Assembly (NCBI RefSeq): GCF_900103455.1
Contig: NZ_FNHI01000011.1
Coordinates: forward strand, 62,001-126,000
Source: Streptomyces wuyuanensis
GTDB taxonomy: Bacteria; Actinomycetota; Actinomycetes; Streptomycetales; Streptomycetaceae
Direction: 5' to 3'
Length of the DNA stretch: 64,000 nt
Made by a program: the position numbers and the translations under genes. Below the pieces are notes generated by a model, which did not search any database, was not told where the DNA came from, and saw only the letters and a list, made by a program, of their open reading frames with translations. Shown one piece after another: positions 8,926 through 17,443 of the stretch (the first letter of the stretch is position 1; every line of letters starts with the position of its first letter).

Positions 8926-10095
8926 TCAGACCGCTCGCGTCCCCCGTCGCCACACCTCGCGGACCAGCGGGACACCCGGGCGGTAGGCGAGATGGACGTG
9001 GCTCGGCGCGTCGAGGACGGCGAGGTCGGCGCGGGCGCCCGGTGAGAGACGGCCGATGTCGGTGCGGCGCAGCGCCGCGGCACCGCCCGCCGTGGCGGAC
9101 CAGACGGCCTCGTCCGGCGTCATCCCCATGTCCCTGACCGCCAGGGCGATGCAGAACGGCACGGAGGAGGTGAACGACGAGCCGGGGTTGCAGTCGGTCG
9201 ACAGCGCGACGGTCACGCCCGCGTCGAGCAGCCGGCGGGCGTCGGGCCACTCGGCGCGGGTGGAGAACTCGGCGCCGGGCAGCAGGGTCGCGACGGTGCT
9301 GCCGCTCGCGAGGGCGTCGACGTCCGCCTGGGTGAGGTGGGTGCAGTGGTCGGCGGACGCCGCGTCCAGCTCGACGGCGAGCTGCACGCCGGGGCCGTAG
9401 GTGAGCTGGTTGGCGTGCACGCGCGGAACGAGGCCCTTCGCCATGCCCGCGGTGAGGACCGCACGGGCCTGGTCCCCGTCGAACGCGCCCTTCTCGCAGA
9501 ACACGTCGACCCAGCGGGCGTGCGGGGCGCACGCGTCGAGCATCTCGCCGGTGACGAGCTCGACGTACGCGGCCGGGTCTTCGGCGAAGTCCGGGGACAC
9601 GATGTGGGCACCGAGGTAGGTCACCTCCTCGGTGTGCCGCGCGGCGATGCGCAGGGCACGCGCCTCGTCCGCCACGGTGAGCCCGTACCCGGACTTGGTC
9701 TCGAAGGTGGTGGTCCCCTGGCGCAGCGCCTCGTCGAGGTAGTGCGTGAGGTTGGCCTCGAGTTCCTCGTCCGTGGCGGCGCGGGTCGCGGCGACGGTGG
9801 TCCTGATCCCGCCCGCCGAGTAGGCGCGGCCGGACATGCGTGCGTTGAACTCGGCGGTGCGGTCACCCGCGAACACGAGATGCGAGTGCGAGTCCACGAA
9901 TCCCGGGATCACGGCGCGACCGCCCGCGTCATGGCGCTCGTCGGCGTCCGGGGCGTCGGCGGCGCGGCCGGCCCAGGCGACGGTGCCGCCGTCGAGGACG
10001 AGGGCCGCGTCCTCGATCAGACCGAGGGGGCCGTCACCGAGGGCGGGGTCGTTGGTGACGAGGGTGCCGATGCGGGTGATGAGAGTGCTGCTCAT
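8926..10095 (-). CDS. hutI: Imidazolonepropionase
   Basis: HutI hydrolyses 4-imidazolone-5-propanoate to N-formimino-L-glutamate, the third step of histidine degradation, in the cytoplasm. The 389-residue amidohydrolase-superfamily protein shows the metal-binding HxH in VDSHSHLVFAG, ETKSGYGL, a His in VHANQLTYGPG, the His of SADHCTH and the Asp of LSTDCNPGS, all family-typical. A GAGAGG ribosome site precedes the ATG. It is transcribed away from the + strand gene at 10222 and is separated from hutU/hutF by about 2.8 kb, so it needs its own promoter in 10096-10221. Confidence 0.95.
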   Translation of the reverse strand: MSSTLITRIGTLVTNDPALGDGPLGLIEDAALVLDGGTVAWAGRAADAPDADERHDAGGRAVIPGFVDSHSHLVFAGDRTAEFNARMSGRAYSAGGIRTTVAATRAATDEELEANLTHYLDEALRQGTTTFETKSGYGLTVADEARALRIAARHTEEVTYLGAHIVSPDFAEDPAAYVELVTGEMLDACAPHARWVDVFCEKGAFDGDQARAVLTAGMAKGLVPRVHANQLTYGPGVQLAVELDAASADHCTHLTQADVDALASGSTVATLLPGAEFSTRAEWPDARRLLDAGVTVALSTDCNPGSSFTSSVPFCIALAVRDMGMTPDEAVWSATAGGAAALRRTDIGRLSPGARADLAVLDAPSHVHLAYRPGVPLVREVWRRGTRAV

Positions 10096-10221
10096 GGTTC
10101 CTCTCCGTGGCCTTTCGTCCCCCTACGGAGAGGGGCACACCGTGACGGGCCCCATGCTTCCACAGCCGCCCGTCACCGCGGCCCCGGCCGGCCCCCGGAG
10201 GCCCGGGTAGGGTCACTGGCC

Positions 10222-11544
10222 ATGCACGGACCCCGATCGGCCTCGCGAGGACGCAGCCTGCTGCGCCGGTCCGGCCGGCTGCTCGCCGCGCTGGTGAGCC
10301 TCTGCGCGCTGGCCGGCACGGTGCGGCTCGTCGCCCCCGCCACCGCGGGGCCGGACGATGAACCACCCGGCGTGGCACGCCAGTTGGCGTTCATACGCTC
10401 GGCCCTGGACGAGGGTGCCGGCGACGAGGCGCAGGGCCTCTTCCCCGAGGGGTACTTCTTCCTCCACGCGCTGTACGGCCTGGCCGAGGTCGAGCTCGGG
10501 ATGCGCGAACCGGCCGGTGAGCGGGCGGACGGACTGCGGGAGGCGCGCTGGGCGCTGGGGCGGCTGGACTCGCCGGCCGGGCGGGCGCCCTTCAGCGCGG
10601 AGCTCGTCCCGTCGTACGGCGTCTTCCACCGCGGCTGGACCAACTGGCTGCGCGGCGGGGTGCTGGCCCTGCAGCCGGCGGCGGACCGCGACCCGGCGGA
10701 GGTGCGCCGCTTCGCCGCGGACTCCGCAGCACTCGCGGCCGCGTTCGACGCTTCGGAGTTCCCGTATCTGGAGGCCTACCCGGGGCAGGCGTGGCCGGTG
10801 GACTCCACCGTGGCGATGGCCTCGCTGCGGCTCCACGACACGCTGCTGCCGCCCCGGTACGCGGGGACGGCCGACCGCTGGCTCCGCGGGGTGCGCGAGC
10901 GGCTCGATCCCCGGACCGGGCTCCTGCCGCACCGGGTCGACCCGGCCACCGGAGCCCCGGCCGAGGTGGCGAGGGGGACCTCGCAGAGCGTGATCCACCG
11001 CTTCCTGGTGGACATCGACCCCGACTTCGCGCGCGAGCAGTACCTGCGCTTCCGCGACCGGTACGTCGCCACGCCACTCGGTCTCGGTCCCGCCGTCCGG
11101 GAGTACCCCGCAGGCACCGACGGCCCGGCCGACGTCGACTCCGGCCCGCTGCCGCTGGGGGTGAGCCTGTCGGCGTCGGTGGTCACCGCGGGCGCGGCCC
11201 AGGTCCACGGCGACACCGCGCTCGCCGAGGGCCTGGCGAACCACGGCGAACTGCTGGGCGTACCCGTCGACACCCCGTGGACCAAGCGGTACGCGTTCGG
11301 CCTTCTCCCGATCGGTGACGCCTTCGTGGCGTGGTCGAAGACCGCGCGCCCCTGGGTGACGGACTCACCCTCCCCGCCACCGCCGGCCCTGTCGTGGTGG
11401 TGGCGGCTGCCACTGCTCACGCTGCTGGCCGTGGTCGCGGTCCTCCCCTGGGTCCCGGCGGCGGTGCGCCGCTTCCGGGGGCGGCGCGAAGCGCAGGCGG
11501 GCGACGCGGTGAGGTTCCCGGCACCGGAGCCCCGAGCGGGCTGA
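10222..11544 (+). CDS. Secreted, C-terminally membrane-anchored conserved protein
   Basis: The 440-residue protein begins with an Arg-rich signal peptide (hydrophobic core about 17-37) and ends with one membrane helix (about 390-415) plus a basic tail, so the body faces outward. Its interior contains Trp/Tyr-rich repeats such as FFLHALYGLAEVELG, YPGQAWPVDST and TKRYAFGLLPIGDAF that suggest an alpha/alpha-barrel like those of some terpenoid- or sugar-handling enzymes. No catalytic residue can be assigned. ATG at 10222 is preferred because the signal peptide starts there; the frame is open far upstream without coding character. It is divergent from hutI. Confidence 0.72.
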   Translation: MHGPRSASRGRSLLRRSGRLLAALVSLCALAGTVRLVAPATAGPDDEPPGVARQLAFIRSALDEGAGDEAQGLFPEGYFFLHALYGLAEVELGMREPAGERADGLREARWALGRLDSPAGRAPFSAELVPSYGVFHRGWTNWLRGGVLALQPAADRDPAEVRRFAADSAALAAAFDASEFPYLEAYPGQAWPVDSTVAMASLRLHDTLLPPRYAGTADRWLRGVRERLDPRTGLLPHRVDPATGAPAEVARGTSQSVIHRFLVDIDPDFAREQYLRFRDRYVATPLGLGPAVREYPAGTDGPADVDSGPLPLGVSLSASVVTAGAAQVHGDTALAEGLANHGELLGVPVDTPWTKRYAFGLLPIGDAFVAWSKTARPWVTDSPSPPPPALSWWWRLPLLTLLAVVAVLPWVPAAVRRFRGRREAQAGDAVRFPAPEPRAG

Positions 11545-11554
11545 ACACGCCTCA

Positions 11555-11576
11555 GCGGCCCGGGGCGCCGGGCCGC
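11555..11576. terminator. Stem-loop between convergent genes
   Basis: A perfect 9-bp stem (GCGGCCCGG / CCGGGCCGC) with a 4-base loop lies between the stops at 11544 (+) and 11611 (-). It could terminate both transcripts. There is no T-run, which is common in Streptomyces. Confidence 0.6.
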
Positions 11577-11610
11577 CCTGGCTGCCGGGGCCGGGCCGGG
11601 CCGGCGCATG

Positions 11611-12042
11611 TCAGACGATCTTCGATCCGTACACGTGGTCGACCGGCATCGTCATGAGCACCCTGCGGTCGGACACCATCACCGACCGGTACTCGTCCCA
11701 GTCCGGGTGCTCACCGGCGGCGCGGCGGTAGTACGCCACCAGCGCCTCCACCTCGGGACCGTGGGGGTCGGTGCCCGGCCCGGTGAGGGTCACCGTGCCC
11801 TCGGCCGTCGCCCAGGCCCAGCCGTCGGGGCTGGTCACCTCGAGCGCGGCGCGCGGGTCCCGGCGGAGGTTCGCCGTCTTGGCCCGCCCCTCGGTCATCG
11901 AGACGTAGAGGACGTCGGCGTCCCGGTCGTAGTAGGGCATGACCGGGGAGAGCTGGGGGCGCCCGTCCGACTTGATGGTGGCCAGGACGCCGAGACGGCT
12001 CTCCGCGAGCAGTGTGCGCGGGTCGAACGGGGTGGCGTTCAT
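11611..12042 (-). CDS. PPOX-class, F420-dependent oxidoreductase-like protein
   Basis: The 143-residue protein has the split-barrel flavin/F420 fold of the pyridoxamine-phosphate-oxidase superfamily: LAESRLGVLATIKSDGRPQLSPVMP, then KTANLRRDPRAALEV and a C-terminal YRSVMVSDRRVLMTMPVDHVYG. Actinobacterial members of this size bind F420 or related deazaflavin and reduce small unsaturated substrates; the specific substrate is unknown. ATG at 12042 gives the expected family length. The frame is open further upstream but that part has no coding character. Confidence 0.85.
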   Translation of the reverse strand: MNATPFDPRTLLAESRLGVLATIKSDGRPQLSPVMPYYDRDADVLYVSMTEGRAKTANLRRDPRAALEVTSPDGWAWATAEGTVTLTGPGTDPHGPEVEALVAYYRRAAGEHPDWDEYRSVMVSDRRVLMTMPVDHVYGSKIV

Positions 12043-12503
12043 GTCCGGTGCAACCCCGGCCCGGCCCGGGCCATTCCCGGGGTGTCCGGCCGCCCGGCAC
12101 CGCCTCCGCCCGACGCGCCGCCGGCCCCTGACCGAGTTGCCCACCTCCGGTGCTCCCGCCGGTTCATGCAGAGTCCCGGGCCGGCGCCGTACGGCCCGAG
12201 CGACCGCCCGAAGCCCGGAAAGCCGTGCGCCGGAAACCCGGGAACCGCACGTCCGGACGCCTGTGGCGCAGGCGGTCAACCACCCCATCACCAGGGGAAA
12301 CGACCCACCACACCCCACCGCGGTGACCTCTCCCCGCGCGTCACTCACGCGGGTGTTCCTGCCCCGGAGCGCTGGATTCCGCCGACGTCCCCAGGGCAAG
12401 GTCGGCACGACAACTCCCGCGTATGCCATGGCACATGCAACGGCCCCGGCCGGGACTGGCATCCCGAACGAGGGCCTCACCACCCAGGAAGTAGGGCTTC
12501 CCG
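12043..12503. other. Intergenic stretch without a recognisable gene
   Basis: There are 461 bases between the PPOX gene and the HTH remnant. No ORF has convincing codon bias or a ribosome site. A ribosome-site-like AGGAAG at its right end serves the remnant at 12504. Confidence 0.5.
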
Positions 12504-12725
12504 ATGGCTGTCACGCGGCTCAACGCGCGCCGACGCGCCCAGGACCCGGTTCACCGATCGCGCCGCGGCGTCCGTCAGATGACCGAGGCACACACGTCCG
12601 GATTCACCGTCGTCGGCAATCACCTCGCCCAGCACCGGGGCCTCTCCTGCCTGGCGATCGGGCTCGCCGTCCACATCCAGTCGCTGCGCGACGGCTCAGC
12701 GGTGGACTTCCGCCGCCGGCTGGAC
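12504..12725 (+). pseudogene. Truncated remnant of a Streptomyces HTH-domain protein
   Basis: Residues 1-~70 of the frame starting at ATG 12504 look like the N-terminus of a large Streptomyces family of winged-HTH proteins: GVRQMTEAHTSGFTVVGNH followed by LSCLAIGLAVHIQSL. Family members then continue into a DNA-binding region and end after 200-300 residues. Here the similarity stops around 12710, the sequence turns into Pro/Arg-rich low-information translation, and the frame runs into the 3' end of hutF on the other strand. No other frame restores the family sequence downstream, which suggests a deletion and not a single frameshift. The leftover frame also has a TTA at codon 83 (12750-12752). 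It may still be expressed as a short peptide. Confidence 0.55.
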
Positions 12726-12888
12726 CATCTCCACCGGGAACCCGCCCCGTTACGAGTGACCCCGGCCCGTCCCGGGCACCCTGCCTCGGCCCTCACACCC
12801 CTGCGCCGTCCCGGACGCCCCGGTGCGCCCGGTGTGCGGGGCCACGGCCCCGGCCCGCGGCACGGTGCCGCACCCCGCACCCGCCCGA

Positions 12889-14241
12889 TCAGCCGCGCAG
12901 CGCCGCGATCGCCTGCGACAGCGCCGACGGCACGTCCGGCACCAGGGTGTGGACCCCGTCGCGTACGACGTGACGCCCGGCCACGACCGTGTGGCGGACG
13001 TCCGCCGAGGTGGCCGCGAAGACCGCGGTCTCCGCGCCCAGCCGCGGCAGCGGGCCGGCCGTGCGCACCGAGTCCAGCGCGACGGTGGTGAAGTCGGCGA
13101 GCGCGCCCGGCTCCAGCGCTCCTGCGTCGCTCCAGCCGAGCGCCGCGTGCCCGTCCGCCGTGGCGGCGCGCAGCAGGGAAGCGGCCGTCCAGTGGCCTCG
13201 GGTGCGGGTGCGCAGCCGCTCGTCCATCTCCATCGCGCGGGCTTCCTCCAGGAGGTCGATCACCGCATGGCTGTCGCTGCCGAGCGACAGCGGTGAGCCC
13301 GCCCGCTGGAGGTCCTTCGCGGGGCCGATGCCGTCGGCGAGGTCCCGCTCGGTGGTGGGGCACATGCAGGTGCCGGTCCCGCTGTCGCCGAGGAGGCGGA
13401 TGTCCTCGTCCGTGAGATGGGTGTTGTGGACGCCCGTCGTGTGCCGGCCGAGCACGCCGTGGTCGGCGAGCAGCCGCGCCGGCGTACAGCCGTGCGCCTC
13501 GAGGCAGGCGTCGTTCTCGGCCGTCTGCTCGGAGAGATGGACGTGCAGGGGCGCGCCGCGCTCCGCCGCCCAGGCGGCCACCACGGGGAGTTGGGCCGCC
13601 GGGACCGCGCGCACGGAGTGGACCGCCGCGCCGATCCGGGCCAGCTCACCGCCCTTGAGGAGGGACACCCGCTCGGCCCACGCCTCGGCCGTGCCGTCGG
13701 AGAAACGGAGCTGATGCGGGTTCGGGGGCTCCCCGCCGGGCTTGTTCGAGATCCCCGAGGACAGGTACGCCGTGTCGAGCAGCGTGATGCGGATGCCCGC
13801 GTCCGCCGCGGCGGCGATCATCGCCTCGCCCATCGCGTTGGGGTCGGCGTACGGTTTGCCGCCCGGCGCATGGTGCACGTAGTGGAACTCGCCGACGGCG
13901 GTGATCCCCGCCAGCGCCATCTCGGCGTACACGGCGCGGGCCAGTGCGTGGTAGTTCTCCGGGGTGAGCCGGGAGGCGACCTGGTACATGAACTCGCGCC
14001 AGGTCCAGAAGGTCCCGGAGCCCACCTGCACCAGGCCGCGCAGCGCCCGGTGGAAGGCGTGCGAGTGGGCGTTGGCGAGGCCGGGGACCGTCAGGCCGCG
14101 CAGCACCTCGGCACCCGGTTCCGGGGCGTCCGCCCCGGTGCGGACGGCCGTGATCCGGCCGTCCGCGACGTCGAGGGCGACTCCCGGCTCGACGTGCGTG
14201 CCCAGCCAGGCGTGCTCCAGCCAGTACGTCGTCACCTGCAC
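12889..14241 (-). CDS. hutF: Formimidoylglutamate deiminase
   Basis: HutF converts N-formimino-L-glutamate to N-formyl-L-glutamate and ammonia. The 450-residue amidohydrolase-superfamily protein shows ANAHSHAFHRALRG (metal HxH and the family RALRG), LHVHLSEQTAEN, VHNTHLTDEDI and LGSDSHAVIDLLEEAR, all characteristic of HutF. GTG at 14241 is chosen because GGAGG lies 7 bases upstream, and this places the start 10 bases inside the end of the preceding M20 gene. It is the last gene of the hutU-M20-hutF operon. Its use implies the formylglutamate branch of the pathway, not direct formiminoglutamase. Confidence 0.93.
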   Translation of the reverse strand: MQVTTYWLEHAWLGTHVEPGVALDVADGRITAVRTGADAPEPGAEVLRGLTVPGLANAHSHAFHRALRGLVQVGSGTFWTWREFMYQVASRLTPENYHALARAVYAEMALAGITAVGEFHYVHHAPGGKPYADPNAMGEAMIAAAADAGIRITLLDTAYLSSGISNKPGGEPPNPHQLRFSDGTAEAWAERVSLLKGGELARIGAAVHSVRAVPAAQLPVVAAWAAERGAPLHVHLSEQTAENDACLEAHGCTPARLLADHGVLGRHTTGVHNTHLTDEDIRLLGDSGTGTCMCPTTERDLADGIGPAKDLQRAGSPLSLGSDSHAVIDLLEEARAMEMDERLRTRTRGHWTAASLLRAATADGHAALGWSDAGALEPGALADFTTVALDSVRTAGPLPRLGAETAVFAATSADVRHTVVAGRHVVRDGVHTLVPDVPSALSQAIAALRG

Positions 14242-15515
14242 GCGAGGCCCTCCAGTACGTCGGCGAGTGCGAGGACCCCGGCGACGCAGTCTTCCTCGGC
14301 CGCGTACTCGGCCGGGGAGTGGGAGACGCCCGTCGGGTTCCGTACGAACAGCATGGCGGTCGGCACCGCCGCGGAGAGGATTCCCGCGTCGTGTCCCGCG
14401 CCGGTCCCGAGCAGCGGGACCCGTCCGCCCAGCAGTGCGCCGATCTCGTCGCGCAGCGCGTGCCCGAACTCGACGACCGGGGTGAACGACTCCCGTACGA
14501 CGGCGAGGTCGACGCCGTCGCGCTGGGCGCGGTCCTTGGCGGCCTGCTCGATCGCGGCGACGACCGTGTCGAGGGTGGCCTGGTCGGCGGCGCGCGAGTC
14601 GAGCCAGCCGCGCACGAGGGACGGGATGGCGTTGACGCCGTTCGGCTCGACGGAGACCTTGCCGAACGTGGCCACCGCTCCGGCCAGTTCGGCCTCGCGG
14701 CGGGCCGCGAGGACGGTCTCCGCGTACGTCAGCATCGGATCGCGGCGGTCGGCGAGGCGGGTGGTGCCGGCGTGGTTGGCCTCGCCCCGGAAGTCGAAGC
14801 GCCAGCGGCCGTGCGGCCAGATGGCGCTGGCGATGCCGACGGGGTCGCCGGAGATGTCCAGGGCCCGGCCCTGCTCGACGTGGAGTTCCACGAACGCGCC
14901 GACGCGGGCGAGGCGTTCGGGGTCCGCGCCGATGGTCTCCGGGTCGTGGCCGGCGGCCTCCATGGCGGCGGGCAGGCTCACGCCGTCGGCGTCGCGCAGC
15001 GCGTACGCCTGCTCCTTGGTCAGCTGCCCGGCCGCGAGGCGGGAGCCGACGCAGGCCAGACCGAAGCGGGCGCCCTCCTCGTCGCCGAAGTTGGTGATCG
15101 CGAACGGCCGGGTGAACACGGCTCCCCTGCGGCGGAGTTCGTCGAGCGCCGCGAAGGAGGACACGACGCCGAGGGGGCCGTCGAAGGCCCCGCCGTCGGG
15201 TACGGAGTCGAGGTGGGAGCCGGTGACGACGGCGTCCCCGGCGGTGGGGTCGCCCAGCCAGGCCCACTGGTTGCCGTTGCGGTCGGTCTCGTGGGCGAGT
15301 CCGCGGGCCTCGGCCTGCTCCCGGAACCAGGCGCGGCACTCGGCGTCGGCGCCGGTCCAGGCGTACCTGCGGTATCCGCCGCTGTCCGCGTCCCGGCCGA
15401 TGCGCCGCAGATCGGCCCACATCTCCTGGAACGAGCGGGGCCGCGCAGCCGGCGGGCCGCCCGCGGGAGGGGCGTCCGCGAGGTGGCCGCCCGCCCGCGG
15501 GTCGTGCACGGTCAC
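14232..15515 (-). CDS. M20 family amidohydrolase (allantoate amidohydrolase-like) in the hut operon
   Basis: The 427-residue metalloprotein belongs to the allantoate amidohydrolase / N-carbamoyl-L-amino-acid hydrolase branch of M20: GSHLDSVPDGGAFDGPLGV (metal His and bridging Asp), GDEEGARFG (catalytic Glu pair), ELHVEQG (metal His), SVEPNGVNAIP and GAGHDAG (last metal His). It is sandwiched between hutU (4-base overlap) and hutF (10-base overlap), so it is made with them. By position it is a good candidate for the hydrolase that removes the formyl group from N-formylglutamate, replacing HutG, which is absent here; this is inference. Otherwise it would act on ureido compounds. Confidence 0.85.
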   Translation of the reverse strand: MTVHDPRAGGHLADAPPAGGPPAARPRSFQEMWADLRRIGRDADSGGYRRYAWTGADAECRAWFREQAEARGLAHETDRNGNQWAWLGDPTAGDAVVTGSHLDSVPDGGAFDGPLGVVSSFAALDELRRRGAVFTRPFAITNFGDEEGARFGLACVGSRLAAGQLTKEQAYALRDADGVSLPAAMEAAGHDPETIGADPERLARVGAFVELHVEQGRALDISGDPVGIASAIWPHGRWRFDFRGEANHAGTTRLADRRDPMLTYAETVLAARREAELAGAVATFGKVSVEPNGVNAIPSLVRGWLDSRAADQATLDTVVAAIEQAAKDRAQRDGVDLAVVRESFTPVVEFGHALRDEIGALLGGRVPLLGTGAGHDAGILSAAVPTAMLFVRNPTGVSHSPAEYAAEEDCVAGVLALADVLEGLACR

Positions 15516-17176
15516 CGGGAATCACCCTCCCGCATCGGGACGCGTACGCCCTTCTCCTCGGAGACGGACTCGGCGATGTCGTAGCCGGCGTCGACGTGCC
15601 GGATGACGCCCATCCCGGGGTCGTTCGTCAGCACCCGGCGGATCTTCTCGCCGCCGAGCCTGGTCCCGTCCGCGACGGTGACCTGGCCGGCGTGGATGGA
15701 GCGGCCCATGCCGACACCGCCGCCGTGGTGGATCGACACCCAGGAGGCGCCGGAGGCCACGTTGACCATGGCGTTCAGCAGCGGCCAGTCGGCGATGGCG
15801 TCCGAGCCGTCGAGCATCGCCTCGGTCTCGCGATACGGGGAGGCCACGGAGCCGCAGTCGAGGTGGTCGCGGCCGATGGCCAGCGGCGCCTGGAGCTCTC
15901 CGCTCGCGACCATGTCGTTGAAGCGCTCGCCCGCGCGGTCCCGCTCGCCGTAGCCGAGCCAGCAGATGCGGGCCGGAAGGCCCTGGAAGTGGACGCGCTC
16001 CCCGGCCATCTTGATCCAGCGGGCCAGGGACTCGTTCTCCGGGAAGAGCTCGAGGATCGCCTTGTCGGTCCTGGCGATGTCGGCGGGGTCGCCGGACAGC
16101 GCGGCCCAGCGGAACGGCCCCTTGCCCTCGCAGAAGAGCGGCCGGATGTAGGCGGGGACGAAGCCGGGGAACGCGAACGCCCGGTCGTAGCCGGCCAGCT
16201 GTGCCTCACCGCGGATCGAGTTGCCGTAGTCGAAGACCTCGGCGCCCGCGTCCATGAAGCCGACCATGGCCTCGACGTGCCGGGCCATGGACTCGCGGGC
16301 GCGGGTGGTGAACCCGGCCGGGTCCTTCGCCGCGTACGAGGCCATGTCGTCGAAGTCGACGCCGACGGGCAGGTACGCCAGCGGGTCGTGCGCGGAGGTC
16401 TGGTCGGTGACGACGTCGACGGGCGCGCCCTCGGCGAGCATCCGCGGCAGCAGCTCGGCGGCGTTGCCCAGCAGGCCGATGGAGAGGGGCCGGCGGGCGT
16501 CGCGGGCCTCGGTGGCCAGCCGGAGGGCGTGCTCCGGGCTGTCGGCCTTCACATCGAGGTAGCGGTGCTCGATACGGCGCTCGATCGCGCGCGGGTCGCA
16601 GTCGATGCAGACGGCCACGCCGTCGTTCATGGTGACGGCGAGCGGCTGGGCGCCGCCCATGCCGCCGAGTCCGGCGGTCAGCGTGATGGTGCCGGCCAGT
16701 GTGCCGCCGAACTTCTTGGCCGCCACGGCCGCGAAGGTCTCGTACGTGCCCTGGAGGATGCCCTGGGTGCCGATGTAGATCCAGGAGCCGGCGGTCATCT
16801 GGCCGTACATGGTGAGTCCGAGGGCCTCCAGGCGCCGGAACTCCTCCCAGTTCGCCCAGTCGCCGACGAGGTTGGAGTTGGCGATCAGCACGCGCGGCGC
16901 CCACTCGTGGGTCTGCATCACGCCGACCGGGCGGCCGGACTGGACGAGCATCGTCTCGTCCTGCTTCAGCGTCCTCAGCGTGCGGACCATCGCGTCGAAG
17001 GAGCGCCAGTCGCGGGCGGCCTTGCCGGTGCCGCCGTAGACGACGAGCTTGTCGGGGTGCTCGGCGACCTCCGGGTCGAGGTTGTTCTGGAGCATGCGCA
17101 GCGCGGCTTCCTGCTGCCACCCAAGGGCGCTCAGTTCCGTACCACGCGGTGCCCGTACCGGGCGGGGTCCAGACAT
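15512..17176 (-). CDS. hutU: Urocanate hydratase
   Basis: Urocanase adds water to urocanate to give imidazolonepropionate, using tightly bound NAD+ as an electrophile. The 554-residue length is typical. Family blocks are YGGTGKAARDW, QSGRPVGVMQTHEWAPRVLIANSNLVG, GQMTAGSWIYIGTQGI, the glycine-rich LTAGLGGMGGAQPLA NAD-binding segment, and SVASPYRETEAM and ASWVSIHHGGGVGMGRS near the C-terminus. GAGGAGG lies 7 bases before the ATG. It heads a three-gene operon with overlapping starts. No hutH (histidine ammonia-lyase) is visible in the window. Confidence 0.96.
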   Translation of the reverse strand: MSGPRPVRAPRGTELSALGWQQEAALRMLQNNLDPEVAEHPDKLVVYGGTGKAARDWRSFDAMVRTLRTLKQDETMLVQSGRPVGVMQTHEWAPRVLIANSNLVGDWANWEEFRRLEALGLTMYGQMTAGSWIYIGTQGILQGTYETFAAVAAKKFGGTLAGTITLTAGLGGMGGAQPLAVTMNDGVAVCIDCDPRAIERRIEHRYLDVKADSPEHALRLATEARDARRPLSIGLLGNAAELLPRMLAEGAPVDVVTDQTSAHDPLAYLPVGVDFDDMASYAAKDPAGFTTRARESMARHVEAMVGFMDAGAEVFDYGNSIRGEAQLAGYDRAFAFPGFVPAYIRPLFCEGKGPFRWAALSGDPADIARTDKAILELFPENESLARWIKMAGERVHFQGLPARICWLGYGERDRAGERFNDMVASGELQAPLAIGRDHLDCGSVASPYRETEAMLDGSDAIADWPLLNAMVNVASGASWVSIHHGGGVGMGRSIHAGQVTVADGTRLGGEKIRRVLTNDPGMGVIRHVDAGYDIAESVSEEKGVRVPMREGDSR

Positions 17177-17206
17177 GCCGATGCCTCCTCGCGGCGTTGA
17201 TTCATC

Positions 17207-17231
17207 TATTCACATCCTGGCCCTCTGAATA
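17207..17231. promoter_or_regulatory. AT-rich inverted repeat upstream of hutU
   Basis: TATTCA at 17207-17212 and TGAATA at 17226-17231 form an inverted repeat with a 13-base spacer, embedded in a short AT-rich patch 31-55 bases before the hutU start. A TTGACT -35-like hexamer lies just upstream of it on the minus strand. The position suits an operator for the hut operon regulator. The regulator itself is not identified. Confidence 0.5.
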
Positions 17232-17443
17232 AATCCAGTCAACAGGGCGCTGCCGGGAAGCCGGCCCGGCGCGGCCGGACCGTGCGGGCACGCGCCGGAC
17301 AGGGCCCGAATCCACCGGAGGCGCGGCGGCCGGAACCGGGACTGTGCCCCGCGGCCCGGGCGGTGCACGGCAGCCACCGGGCCGAGGGCGGTACCCCGGT
17401 ACGGGTGGTTCGTCCCCCGCGGACGGATGATTGACTGGCGAAC

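Noticed and set aside
9337..10221. Open frame upstream of the 10222 gene
   Set aside because: It is the antisense of hutI; the signal peptide at 10222 marks the real start.
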